A stretch of 9,185 nt of DNA from an uncultured Streptococcus sp. (GCA_902461025.1 CABPWC010000060.1:1-9185), one strand, 5' to 3'. Counted from the stretch's first letter, positions 1 to 6,308 are shown. A program made the numbers and translations. Notes: a model not told the origin generated them from the sequence alone.

Positions 1-161
1 ACACGCTCCAGTAGGTGATTTAGCATCAGATGAAATCCGTAGATTGCATTGGTATGTAGTCCATTGTCATTTTTGAAACGATCCAGTTGCTGGTAAAGTG
101 CAAAAAATGCCCGGAAAGCAACTGAAGATCCATCAATCAATAATAATTTTTTCTTGTCCAT
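1..161 (-). CDS. polA: DNA polymerase I, N-terminal fragment (cut by window edge)
   Basis: Reading the minus strand from the ATG at 159-161 gives 53 codons beginning MDKKKLLLIDGSSVAFRAFF and continuing past the window edge. This is the start of the 5'-nuclease (FEN/PIN-like) domain of bacterial DNA polymerase I. The IDG motif at residues 9-11 carries the Asp that normally contributes to metal binding, and HTNAIYGF at about residues 36-43 is a conserved helix of the same domain. Pol I processes Okazaki fragments and fills repair gaps in the cytoplasm; the polymerase domain lies outside the window. It follows cbpD by 64 nt on the same strand with no clear terminator between them. There is no Shine-Dalgarno sequence before the ATG, and a perfect TATAAT lies only 6 nt upstream, suggesting a leaderless transcript. 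Identification is strong; completeness cannot be judged. Confidence 0.93.
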   Translation of the reverse strand, partial: MDKKKLLLIDGSSVAFRAFFALYQQLDRFKNDNGLHTNAIYGFHLMLNHLLER

Positions 162-167
162 ACACCC

Positions 168-173
168 ATTATA
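168..173 (-). promoter_or_regulatory. Candidate polA -10 box (TATAAT) adjacent to the start codon
   Basis: The minus strand reads TATAAT, then GGGTGT, then the polA ATG. With a usual -10 to +1 distance, transcription would begin at or next to the A of the start codon. No convincing -35 hexamer sits 16-18 nt upstream (the best is a TGGTAT/ATGGTA-like sequence), so strength is uncertain. A chance TATAAT in AT-rich DNA is possible. Confidence 0.5.
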
Positions 174-225
174 AAGGAAAGCAGGGAAAAATACCATTGC
201 TAAGAGTTAGATTATCGGTCAAGGC

Positions 226-1347
226 TTATTGGGGTGATTCTTCCACTCGCGCACCATTGCTGTCAACTTGGAACCCATCGATAGTCGTATCTACTGCCAA
301 TTCTCCAGATGCGTTCACGTAATAATATTTCCCTGAAACCTGGAACCACTGACTAGCTTTCATAGCACCCGAGCTTTCGAGATAATACCAAATGCCCTTA
401 TCCTTCAACCATCCTGTCTGCATTTCTCCAGATGATTTCAAGTAGTACCACTTGGAACCGTCTTTTAGCCAACCTGTTCTCATTGAACCATTAGTTTGGA
501 AATAGTACCAACTGCCGTTTATCTTTTTCCATCCAAGTGCGACTTTGCCATTTTCATAGTAGTACCAGATTGTTCCCTGTTTTTCCCATCCATTCTTCGA
601 GGTTACCGTTTTAATTAAGGGGATATAACGTCTGTTCCCACTTCTTGACATATAACTAATCCATCTATAACCATCCTTTTCAAGAGTTTGATCATAATGA
701 ACACTCATTCCAGGTTCGTAGTAGTCGATGATAGTAGATGTCAATGATGGCTGATTCATGATAGCTACTTTTTCTGTAAAGTAATGAGTTCCACTAGAAG
801 CTAGTACAGATTGATGATCCCCTACACTAGCATTCCCCACATCTTTAAAATGAATGAAACCAGTCATAGAACTTGCTTTTACTATTCTACGATGATACGT
901 TTCTGTATAGTCGTAATTGTACTCCTCGATTTCAACCATGTCTCCAATCACGTTAGAAACCCAAGCTACGTGGCCATGTGTTCCCCTCGTACTCCAAGCA
1001 ATAGCTCCAATCGCTGGTCTCTGATCTACACGATATCCTTCTTTTTGAGCACGATATCCCCATTCCTTCGCATGCCCATAAGCAGCTGGTAGTTCAAATC
1101 CATTAACACTACTTAAACGAAAGGCAGCGAAAGAGGTACACTGTCTGGAGTATAGACGCCATTTATCGATTTCTTGACTTCCATTTTTATAATAATAAGG
1201 ATAATCATCTCCACGTGCCAGTGAGCCATTATTTGCCTGATTGGCATGAACAGCTCCTCCACCAAACAAAAAAGCACCTGCTAACAGTAGGGAAGCTGTC
1301 CCCACTGTCGTTCTCTTAAGAAAAGTTCCCTTTTTACTATATGTCAT
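226..1347 (-). CDS. cbpD: CbpD-type competence-induced choline-binding murein hydrolase (single SH3b form)
   Basis: A secreted peptidoglycan hydrolase of 373 aa. A positively charged N-terminus and a hydrophobic stretch (about residues 17-33) end in VHA, giving a probable signal peptidase I site after A35. The CHAP amidase/endopeptidase domain spans about residues 45-165, with the nucleophile C70 (RQCTSFAAFRL) and H126 (GHVAWV). One SH3b-like segment lies at about 185-245. Four roughly 20-residue choline-binding repeats (about 253-332, WYYxxxxG pattern) plus a terminal repeat (about 334-360) would anchor it to teichoic-acid phosphocholine. In pneumococci, CbpD is the fratricide lysin released at competence; I remember that protein as about 450 aa with two SH3b domains, so this version looks one domain shorter. 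The start is supported by AAGGAG at 1353-1358, 5 nt from the ATG. A ComX-like box lies upstream, and polA follows downstream. Confidence 0.9.
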   Translation of the reverse strand: MTYSKKGTFLKRTTVGTASLLLAGAFLFGGGAVHANQANNGSLARGDDYPYYYKNGSQEIDKWRLYSRQCTSFAAFRLSSVNGFELPAAYGHAKEWGYRAQKEGYRVDQRPAIGAIAWSTRGTHGHVAWVSNVIGDMVEIEEYNYDYTETYHRRIVKASSMTGFIHFKDVGNASVGDHQSVLASSGTHYFTEKVAIMNQPSLTSTIIDYYEPGMSVHYDQTLEKDGYRWISYMSRSGNRRYIPLIKTVTSKNGWEKQGTIWYYYENGKVALGWKKINGSWYYFQTNGSMRTGWLKDGSKWYYLKSSGEMQTGWLKDKGIWYYLESSGAMKASQWFQVSGKYYYVNASGELAVDTTIDGFQVDSNGARVEESPQ

Positions 1348-1389
1348 TCATTCTCCTTCGAATAGATAAATTTTTGAGGTTGACCTCAT
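1348..1389 (-). CDS. Possible 13-codon upstream ORF in the cbpD leader
   Basis: From an ATG at 1387-1389 the minus strand reads 13 sense codons (MRSTSKIYLFEGE) and a TGA at 1348-1350. That stop is directly followed by the cbpD ATG, so the uORF is in frame with cbpD and separated from it by a single stop codon. The cbpD Shine-Dalgarno lies inside it. Its ATG is 6 nt below the ComX-like box, so if initiation occurs there the uORF would be leaderless. An open stretch of this length can easily arise by chance, and no homology can be judged. Treat as a hypothesis. Confidence 0.2.
   Translation of the reverse strand: MRSTSKIYLFEGE
1375..1388. repeat. 14-bp dyad TGAGGT-TG-ACCTCA at the presumed cbpD transcription start
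   Basis: Six-base arms (1375-1380 and 1383-1388) are perfect inverted repeats around a central TG. Outside them, ATAAA (1366-1370) and TTTAT (1389-1393) also match as inverted repeats, with an asymmetric run of T on the left. The dyad falls at the expected 5' end of the cbpD mRNA. It could be a repressor operator or a 5'-terminal hairpin that protects the mRNA; the sequence alone cannot separate these. Confidence 0.45.
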
Positions 1390-1395
1390 TTATAT

Positions 1396-1403
1396 CATTC
1401 GAA
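1396..1403 (-). promoter_or_regulatory. ComX (SigX) box of cbpD
   Basis: The minus strand reads TTCGAATG, matching the late-competence consensus TACGAATA at 6 of 8 positions including the CGAAT core. It is preceded by a long pyrimidine/T-rich run, as is usual for ComX promoters. Transcription would begin near 1389, giving a leader of about 40 nt to the cbpD ATG. The match is imperfect, but the gene is a known member of the late competence regulon in pneumococci, which supports the call. Confidence 0.65.
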
Positions 1404-1436
1404 AGAAAAAGAAAAAAGTGAGAAAACTCCCACTTT
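1404..1436 (-). terminator. Intrinsic terminator after the gdpP-rplI-dnaB-veg operon
   Basis: On the minus strand AAAGT pairs with ACTTT (1432-1436 with 1415-1419) and GAG pairs with CTC (1427-1429 with 1420-1422) around a TTTT loop, with a GG bulge. The stem runs straight into TTTTTTCTTTTTCTTT. It begins 5 nt after the veg-like stop codon. The T-tract ends at the cbpD ComX box, so the terminator tail doubles as the T-rich upstream part of that promoter. Confidence 0.75.
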
Positions 1437-1441
1437 CAAGC

Positions 1442-1708
1442 TTAATCCAAATAGTGAATCAAATTCTTTTCCGTTAAAATATCAGAATAGGTGAAGGATT
1501 CAACGTAGACGTTGGCCTGTTTGTCTCCTTCTACATCCCCAAATTCAACGATAAAGAGTGATGGATAAACTTCAATAAGTCTTCCTAAGCGATTCTTTTG
1601 GCGTTTACGACCATTTTCCAAAGTCATTTCCACGACTTGTCCTTCATGCGCCTTGATTTCTTCTTTGATTTTTTTCATCTTGGCTACATCTGTAAATGCA
1701 TCTGTCAT
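1442..1708 (-). CDS. Veg-family (DUF1021) small protein
   Basis: An 88-residue cytoplasmic protein, MTDAFTDVAKMKKIKEEIKA onward. The central part, with NGRKRQKNRLGRLIEVYPSL and then FTYSDILTE, resembles the Bacillus Veg family (basic GRR/K segment, aETYPSvF strand, SYaDILT end). Veg has been linked to biofilm matrix gene expression in B. subtilis; its biochemical role is not settled, and I do not extend that function here. The ATG overlaps the dnaB stop by 4 nt (ATGA, 1705-1708), implying translational coupling, and has AGAGG 7 nt upstream. It is the last gene of the operon, followed at once by the terminator. The family assignment is by eye and fairly confident; no catalytic motif is visible. 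Confidence 0.8.
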   Translation of the reverse strand: MTDAFTDVAKMKKIKEEIKAHEGQVVEMTLENGRKRQKNRLGRLIEVYPSLFIVEFGDVEGDKQANVYVESFTYSDILTEKNLIHYLD

Positions 1709-3063
1709 CTTTGTTCCTCTCTCTTCGAAATACTTGAAAACTTGTTATACTCTTTTTGAAAAATCAATTCTACCGTTCCACGTGCACCGCTACGGTTCTT
1801 CTCAATAATAACTTCTACTTTGTTATTTGGAAGACCTTCCTCTTCTTCGCCACCACGTTCATAATAGTCATCTCGATAGAGAAAGGCTACGATATCCGCA
1901 TCCTGCTCGATAGATCCAGACTCACGAATATCTGATAACACCGGCCTTTTATCTTGACGTTGCTCAACACTACGTGACAACTGACTTAGCGCGATAACAG
2001 GCACCTTCAGTTCCTTAGCTAGGATTTTTAACTGACGTGAAATCTCTGACACCTCTTGTTGACGGTTTTCTCTGCCTGTTCCTGTGATTAGCTGCAGGTA
2101 GTCAATCAAGATTAATCCAAGATTGCCTGTTTCCTGAGACAATTTTCTGGCGCGTGACCGAATTTCAGTAATCCGGATTCCGGGTGTATCATCGATATAG
2201 ATGCTTGCTTTAGCAAGATTCCCTTGAGCAATGGTGTACTTACGCCATTCTTCCTCAGTAAGTTGTCCAGTACGAATAGAGTGAGACTCTACTAGCCCTT
2301 CGGCAGCCAACATACGGTCGACCAGACTCTCTGCACCCATCTCGAGAGAGAAAATTGCAACAGTCTTGTCTAGCTTAGTTCCAATGTTTTGAGCAATATT
2401 CAATGCAAAGGCAGTCTTACCAACCGCAGGACGAGCAGCAAGAATAATCAACTCCTCCTCGTGCAACCCAGTTGTCATATGATCCAAATCTTGATAACCA
2501 GTTGCAATTCCTGTAATATCAGATGTTTGTTGTGAGCGAGTTTCCAAATTTCCAAAGTTTAGGTTTAGGATATCACGAATATTTCTAAACCCACTACGAT
2601 TGGCATTTTCGCTAACATCAATCAAGCCCTTTTCTGCCTGAGCAATAATTTCATCCACAGGACTAGACGCTTCATAAGCTTGATTGACAGATTCTGTCAA
2701 CTTAGCAATCAAACGACGAAGCGTGGCTTTCTCTGCTACAATTTTTGCATAGTATTCAGCATTTGCAGAGGTTGGTACAGAGTTGATAATCTCAACAAGG
2801 TAGGACAAGCCACCAATATTTTGCAAATCACCTTGATCATCTAATATCGTGCGAACAGTCGTTGCATCAATGGCTTCGCCACGATCTGACAAGTCAACCA
2901 TGGCCTGAAAAATCAAACGGTGAGCATACTTAAAGAAGTCTCGAGAGTCTATATATTCTCGAACAAACACGAGTTTACTCTCATCGATAAATATAGCTCC
3001 CAATACAGATTGTTCTGCCAAGATATCCTGGGGCTGAACTCGTAGTTCCTCTACTTCTGCCAT
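1705..3063 (-). CDS. dnaB: Replicative DNA helicase (DnaB family; called DnaC in Bacillus and pneumococcal naming)
   Basis: A 452-residue hexameric 5'-3' helicase that unwinds the replication fork and contacts primase and the polymerase holoenzyme. The N-terminal helical domain (about 10-110, QPQDILAEQSVLGAI) is followed by a linker and the RecA-like domain from about 180. Walker A is AARPAVGKTA at 209-218 (K216, T217). Walker B is LILIDYLQ at 317-324 (D321). The QLSRSVEQR segment at 361-369, SGSIEQDAD near 382-390 and EKNRSGARGTVEL near 421-433 are the usual conserved C-terminal motifs. Length matches the family. It lies 42 nt after rplI and overlaps the veg-like gene by 4 nt. A purine-rich GGAAGGGA upstream of the ATG serves as the ribosome binding site. 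Linkage of rplI and dnaB is common in Firmicutes. No defects seen. Confidence 0.97.
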   Translation of the reverse strand: MAEVEELRVQPQDILAEQSVLGAIFIDESKLVFVREYIDSRDFFKYAHRLIFQAMVDLSDRGEAIDATTVRTILDDQGDLQNIGGLSYLVEIINSVPTSANAEYYAKIVAEKATLRRLIAKLTESVNQAYEASSPVDEIIAQAEKGLIDVSENANRSGFRNIRDILNLNFGNLETRSQQTSDITGIATGYQDLDHMTTGLHEEELIILAARPAVGKTAFALNIAQNIGTKLDKTVAIFSLEMGAESLVDRMLAAEGLVESHSIRTGQLTEEEWRKYTIAQGNLAKASIYIDDTPGIRITEIRSRARKLSQETGNLGLILIDYLQLITGTGRENRQQEVSEISRQLKILAKELKVPVIALSQLSRSVEQRQDKRPVLSDIRESGSIEQDADIVAFLYRDDYYERGGEEEEGLPNNKVEVIIEKNRSGARGTVELIFQKEYNKFSSISKREEQR

Positions 3064-3105
3064 CAGATTTCCCTTCCTTTTACAACATAATTACTCAAAT
3101 CTAGA

Positions 3106-3558
3106 TTAGCCTTCTTTTACACGAAGATTGATGACGCTAGTTACATCCTGATAAATTTTTACCGGAACATCAATCAAGCCAACTGCTCGAATTGGAGATT
3201 GAACTTGAATATGACGTTTATCAATTTTAATTCCAAATTGTTTTTGGAGCTCTTCCGCAATTTTCTTGCTAGTAATTGAACCGAAAGTTCGTCCGTCCGG
3301 ACCAACTTTTTCAACAAACTCAACGATTGTTTCTTCTGCTTCAAGTTTCGCCTTGATTTCTTGTGCTTCTGCAAGAAGTTGAGCATGTGCTTTTTCTTCA
3401 GATTTTTGCTTGCCACGCAACTCACCAATTGCTTGAGAAGTCGCTTCTTTAGCAAGGTTTTTCTTGATCAAAAAGTTTTGCGCATAACCTGTTGGCACTT
3501 CCTTGATTTCGCCTTTTTTTCCTTTGCCTTTTACATCTGCTAAAAAGATTACTTTCAT
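3106..3558 (-). CDS. rplI: 50S ribosomal protein L9
   Basis: A 150-residue bL9. The N-terminal RNA-binding domain starts MKVIFLADVKGKGKKGEIKE and continues VPTGYAQNFLIKKNLA, the bL9 signature. A long charged connecting helix (about 48-80) leads to the C-terminal domain with GPDGRTFGSITSKKIAEEL (about 86-104) and the closing VINLRVKEG. L9 binds 23S rRNA near the base of the L1 stalk and helps maintain reading frame. Its ATG overlaps the gdpP stop by 4 nt (3555-3558) and has AAGGAG 8 nt upstream inside gdpP, so expression is coupled to the phosphodiesterase. It is followed by dnaB. Length is normal for the family. Confidence 0.98.
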   Translation of the reverse strand: MKVIFLADVKGKGKKGEIKEVPTGYAQNFLIKKNLAKEATSQAIGELRGKQKSEEKAHAQLLAEAQEIKAKLEAEETIVEFVEKVGPDGRTFGSITSKKIAEELQKQFGIKIDKRHIQVQSPIRAVGLIDVPVKIYQDVTSVINLRVKEG

Positions 3559-5528
3559 TCTTCTGTCTCCTTTTCTCTAATTTCATTAGAAATAACGGTT
3601 TTTAGTTTATCACCTGCTTCTTGCAGAGTCATATTTGTCAGTTGGGCAGCTGCCAGGTTGAAGTGGCCTCCACCTCCCAATTCTTCCATAATCCGTTGCA
3701 CATTAATCTTACTTCGACTTCGTGCAGAGATGGAAATATCCCCTTGGCTGTTTTTTGCAATGACAAAGCTAGCCTCAATACCTGACATGGCTAACATAGT
3801 ATCAGCTGCTTTACTAATCACTACCGTATCATACTCCTTAGTATCCTTGGCTTGAGCGACAAGAATTGAAGGTTGTACGGCCTGTCCTTGTAAGATTAGC
3901 TCATTAACCAATCGATACTCTTCAAAGTCAGTCGCCGCAAGTTCTTGAATTACAATACTATCACTACCACGTGTTCTTAGATAACTTGCCACGTCAAAGG
4001 TTCGGCTAGTAACACGAGATGTGAAATTCTTAGTATCCAGCATCATACCGCCCATGAGAACACTAGCTTGAATACGACTTAGGCGTGCTTTCTTAGAGTT
4101 TTGGAATTGAATCAACTCTGTTACAAGCTCGCTCGCGCTACTTGCTCCACTCTCGATATAGGTGATAACAGCATTTTCCGGGAAATCCTGATCTCGTCTA
4201 TGGTGGTCGATAACAATCGTTTGCGTGAATAAGTCATAAAACTCTTTTGACAAGGTTAAAGCGGTCTTAGAGTGGTCCACCATCACTAACAAGGAACGAT
4301 TAGTGACCATTTCCATAGCTTGAGTTAGAGGGATGAGTTTTGTCACTCCCTCATTCTCTAAAAATTGAATGGCACGATGGATGTCCGGAGACATTTGTTC
4401 TGCATCATAGACCACATAACTTTCATCCAAGACGTTACTAGAGAACAATTGCATACCAACAGCAGAGCCTAAAGCATCCATGTCTAAGTTTTTATGACCA
4501 ACTACGAATACATGGTCGACACTTCTCAACTTTTCAGAGATTGCCGTCATCATCGCTCTAGTACGTGTTCTTGTTCGCTTAATAGAAGCTGCAGAACCAC
4601 CACCAAAATAAATTGGATTTTTCGTTTCGTCATTCTCTTTTACGACAACTTGGTCCCCACCTCGAACTTCTGCAAGGTTGAGATTGGATAAAGCAACTTT
4701 ACCAATACCCTCATGATCGCCATCACCGTATGACAAGCCCATACTCATGGTTAAGGCTAAATCTCTCTGCTTAGCTTCTTCACGGAAGGTATCAATTACA
4801 GAAAATTTATCCTGCATCAATTGCTCCAATACCGTATAGTCCGTAAACAAGTAGAAACGATCCATGGTCACTCTGCGAGAGAACATCTTATGTTTTCCAG
4901 TAAACTCTGCGACATAATTCGCAACAAAACTATTAATATGGCTGATGTCTGATTCAGATGTTTCATTCTCTAAATCATCATAGTTATCTACCGAAATAAC
5001 ACCGATAACAGGGCGACTCGTAACCAACTCTACAGTGGCTTCGTACTCTCCAGAAACATCAAAAAAGTAGAGCACACCAGAATTTCTATCTAGGTGCACA
5101 GCGTAACGTTTTTCTCCCACATTAGCATAAATACCAGGCGAAGATATGGATGTTTTTATAATTTCTTGAACTTGAGGAAGGTCAATTTCTCCATCTTCCG
5201 TTGTCAACATTAACTCTGCGTAGGGGTTGAACCACTCAATCTCACTACTTTCCATGTTTATCTTGACAACTCCAACAGGCATCTGTTCTAAAAGTGAACT
5301 TAAACTATCTTCCGCCTGATGGTTTACGTACTGGATCTGTTCAATTTCTGTTTTCTGATAAGATTTCTTCTGAAAATAAAATAGCAAAAGAAATGCCACC
5401 ATTAAGAAAAATAAGCATGCTATTGTGACTAGGTTATTTTGAAGAAAAATAACCAATACAGTCATGATTATAAAGTCAATCCCAACAAATAAGTATATAA
5501 AAAAGGGATTCATTTCATTTTTTTTCAT
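3555..5528 (-). CDS. gdpP: Membrane-anchored cyclic-di-AMP phosphodiesterase, GdpP/Pde1 type (DHH family)
   Basis: This protein hydrolyses c-di-AMP to pApA and so tunes potassium and osmolyte balance, wall stress and, in pneumococci, competence. I place the start at the ATG at 5528 (657 aa), because AAGAGG at 5535-5540 sits 6 nt upstream; an in-frame TTG at 5546 has no ribosome binding site. Two transmembrane helices occupy about residues 9-31 and 34-53. A PAS-like domain covers about 65-160. A degenerate GGDEF domain covers about 170-300, ending in RGGDQVVV rather than an intact GGDEF. The DHH domain has H345, D349 and D351 (GHKNLDMDALG), D418-H419, DHH at 441-443 and D498. DHHA1 ends in GGGGH at 618-622. 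All catalytic ligands appear intact. It heads the operon with rplI (4-nt overlap), dnaB and the veg-like gene. Confidence 0.96.
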   Translation of the reverse strand: MKKNEMNPFFIYLFVGIDFIIMTVLVIFLQNNLVTIACLFFLMVAFLLLFYFQKKSYQKTEIEQIQYVNHQAEDSLSSLLEQMPVGVVKINMESSEIEWFNPYAELMLTTEDGEIDLPQVQEIIKTSISSPGIYANVGEKRYAVHLDRNSGVLYFFDVSGEYEATVELVTSRPVIGVISVDNYDDLENETSESDISHINSFVANYVAEFTGKHKMFSRRVTMDRFYLFTDYTVLEQLMQDKFSVIDTFREEAKQRDLALTMSMGLSYGDGDHEGIGKVALSNLNLAEVRGGDQVVVKENDETKNPIYFGGGSAASIKRTRTRTRAMMTAISEKLRSVDHVFVVGHKNLDMDALGSAVGMQLFSSNVLDESYVVYDAEQMSPDIHRAIQFLENEGVTKLIPLTQAMEMVTNRSLLVMVDHSKTALTLSKEFYDLFTQTIVIDHHRRDQDFPENAVITYIESGASSASELVTELIQFQNSKKARLSRIQASVLMGGMMLDTKNFTSRVTSRTFDVASYLRTRGSDSIVIQELAATDFEEYRLVNELILQGQAVQPSILVAQAKDTKEYDTVVISKAADTMLAMSGIEASFVIAKNSQGDISISARSRSKINVQRIMEELGGGGHFNLAAAQLTNMTLQEAGDKLKTVISNEIREKETEE

Positions 5529-5547
5529 TACAAACCTCTTGCGCAAT

Positions 5548-5556
5548 ATTATACCA
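5548..5556 (-). promoter_or_regulatory. Extended -10 promoter of gdpP (TGGTATAAT)
   Basis: The minus strand reads TGG-TATAAT, an extended -10 element with a perfect hexamer. No good -35 is visible 17 nt upstream, which an extended -10 can tolerate. The start would be near 5541, leaving a leader of about 13 nt that contains the AAGAGG ribosome binding site. It would serve gdpP-rplI-dnaB-veg. I see no other clear promoter inside the operon. Confidence 0.65.
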
Positions 5557-5626
5557 TATTTGCACTGAAAAAGCGACCTTTAAAGAAGGAATAGCACTTG
5601 TGCTCAAATGTAGTAATCATGAATAC

Positions 5627-5660
5627 AAAAGGTGGTTTACACTAGTGTAAACCACCTTTT
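5627..5660. terminator. Perfect 34-bp palindrome, hpf terminator (probably bidirectional)
   Basis: AAAAGGTGGTTTACACT (5627-5643) is followed directly by its exact reverse complement (5644-5660), giving 17-bp arms with no spacer. It lies 21 nt beyond the hpf stop codon. Read on the minus strand the right part ends in TTTTGTATT; read on the plus strand it ends in TTTTT. A folded RNA would use a small loop at the ACTAGT centre. It separates hpf from the gdpP promoter. The T-tract on the minus strand is short, so efficiency is uncertain. Confidence 0.75.
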
Positions 5661-5680
5661 TAATCTAAGCATATTAAGTA

Positions 5681-6229
5681 TTATGATTCTTTCACTTCAA
5701 GAAGACCAATATCTCCATCTTCGCGTCGATAAATGACATTTGTTGTTTCATCTTCAACATCGATATAGATGAAGAAATCATGCCCCAATAAGTCCATCTG
5801 AAGAAGTGCTTCTTCAAGGTCCATTGGTTTTAAATCAATTTGTTTTGAACGAACAACTTTAGGTTGAGCCCCATCTGTCTCTTCAACCAAAGCATCTGTA
5901 AATAATTGGCTAGTAGAAACTTTATTTCTGTTCTTACGTTCAATTTTAGTTTTGTTTTTACGGATTTGACGTTCAATCTTATCTGTCACCAAATCAATAG
6001 ATCCATACATATCTTGAGAAACATCTTCTGCACGAAGGGTAATAGATCCAAGCGGAATCGTTACTTCTACCTTAGCAGTCTTTTCACGATATACTTTCAA
6101 GTTTACACGTGCATCTAGTTCTTGATCTGCTTGGAAGTATTTTTCGATCTTTTCGAGTTTAGAAACTACATAATCACGAATTGCTTCTGTTACTTCTAGG
6201 TTTTCACCACGGATACTATATTTAATCAT
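5681..6229 (-). CDS. hpf: Ribosome hibernation promoting factor, long form
   Basis: A 182-residue HPF/YfiA-family protein. The N-terminal domain (about 1-100, MIKYSIRGENLEVTEAIRDY) has the beta-alpha-beta-beta-beta-alpha pattern that binds the 30S decoding region; the second helix region near 80-105 is rich in Lys and Arg (DKIERQIRKNKTKIERKNR). A linker leads to the C-terminal domain (about 125-182, DLEEALLQMDLLGHDFFIYI onward), which in long-form HPFs dimerises to join two 70S ribosomes into inactive 100S particles. The presence of both domains defines the long form. AGAAGG at 6237-6242 lies 7 nt from the ATG. It has its own promoter between comFC and itself, and a palindromic terminator after it. 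No defects seen. Confidence 0.96.
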   Translation of the reverse strand: MIKYSIRGENLEVTEAIRDYVVSKLEKIEKYFQADQELDARVNLKVYREKTAKVEVTIPLGSITLRAEDVSQDMYGSIDLVTDKIERQIRKNKTKIERKNRNKVSTSQLFTDALVEETDGAQPKVVRSKQIDLKPMDLEEALLQMDLLGHDFFIYIDVEDETTNVIYRREDGDIGLLEVKES

Positions 6230-6270
6230 ATAAGTACCTTCTTTCTAAACATATTTGTTTTTCTATATTT

Positions 6271-6299
6271 ATTATAACGCTTTCAAAAAATTATTGCAA
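6271..6299 (-). promoter_or_regulatory. hpf promoter: TTGCAA, 17-nt spacer, TATAAT
   Basis: On the minus strand TTGCAA (6294-6299) is followed after exactly 17 nt by TATAAT (6271-6276). The start is expected near 6264, giving a leader of about 35 nt to the hpf ATG with a normal ribosome binding site. The -35 hexamer begins only 9 nt beyond the comFC stop, and no terminator lies between comFC and this promoter. Confidence 0.85.
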
Positions 6300-6308
6300 T
6301 CTTTTTCC

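Noticed and set aside
98..322. Plus-strand open frame across the polA/cbpD junction
   Set aside because: It is antisense to polA and to the end of cbpD, has no ribosome binding site, and its product resembles no family. It is a shadow frame.
312..600. Repeated roughly 60-bp DNA units in the cbpD 3' half
   Set aside because: These are the codons of the choline-binding repeats, a normal protein repeat. They are not a mobile element or a CRISPR array.
811..1092. Plus-strand 93-codon frame inside cbpD
   Set aside because: It lies wholly antisense to the CHAP domain of cbpD, which has clear motifs. No promoter or ribosome binding site was seen.
3174..3455. Lysine-rich minus-strand frame within rplI
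   Set aside because: It is an alternative frame of rplI on the same strand; its Lys/Leu richness reflects AT-rich codons. rplI itself is complete and conserved.
5529..5546. Extended gdpP start at a TTG codon (5546), adding six residues
   Set aside because: No ribosome binding site precedes the TTG, while AAGAGG sits 6 nt before the ATG at 5528. The 657-residue form also agrees with the family length as I remember it.
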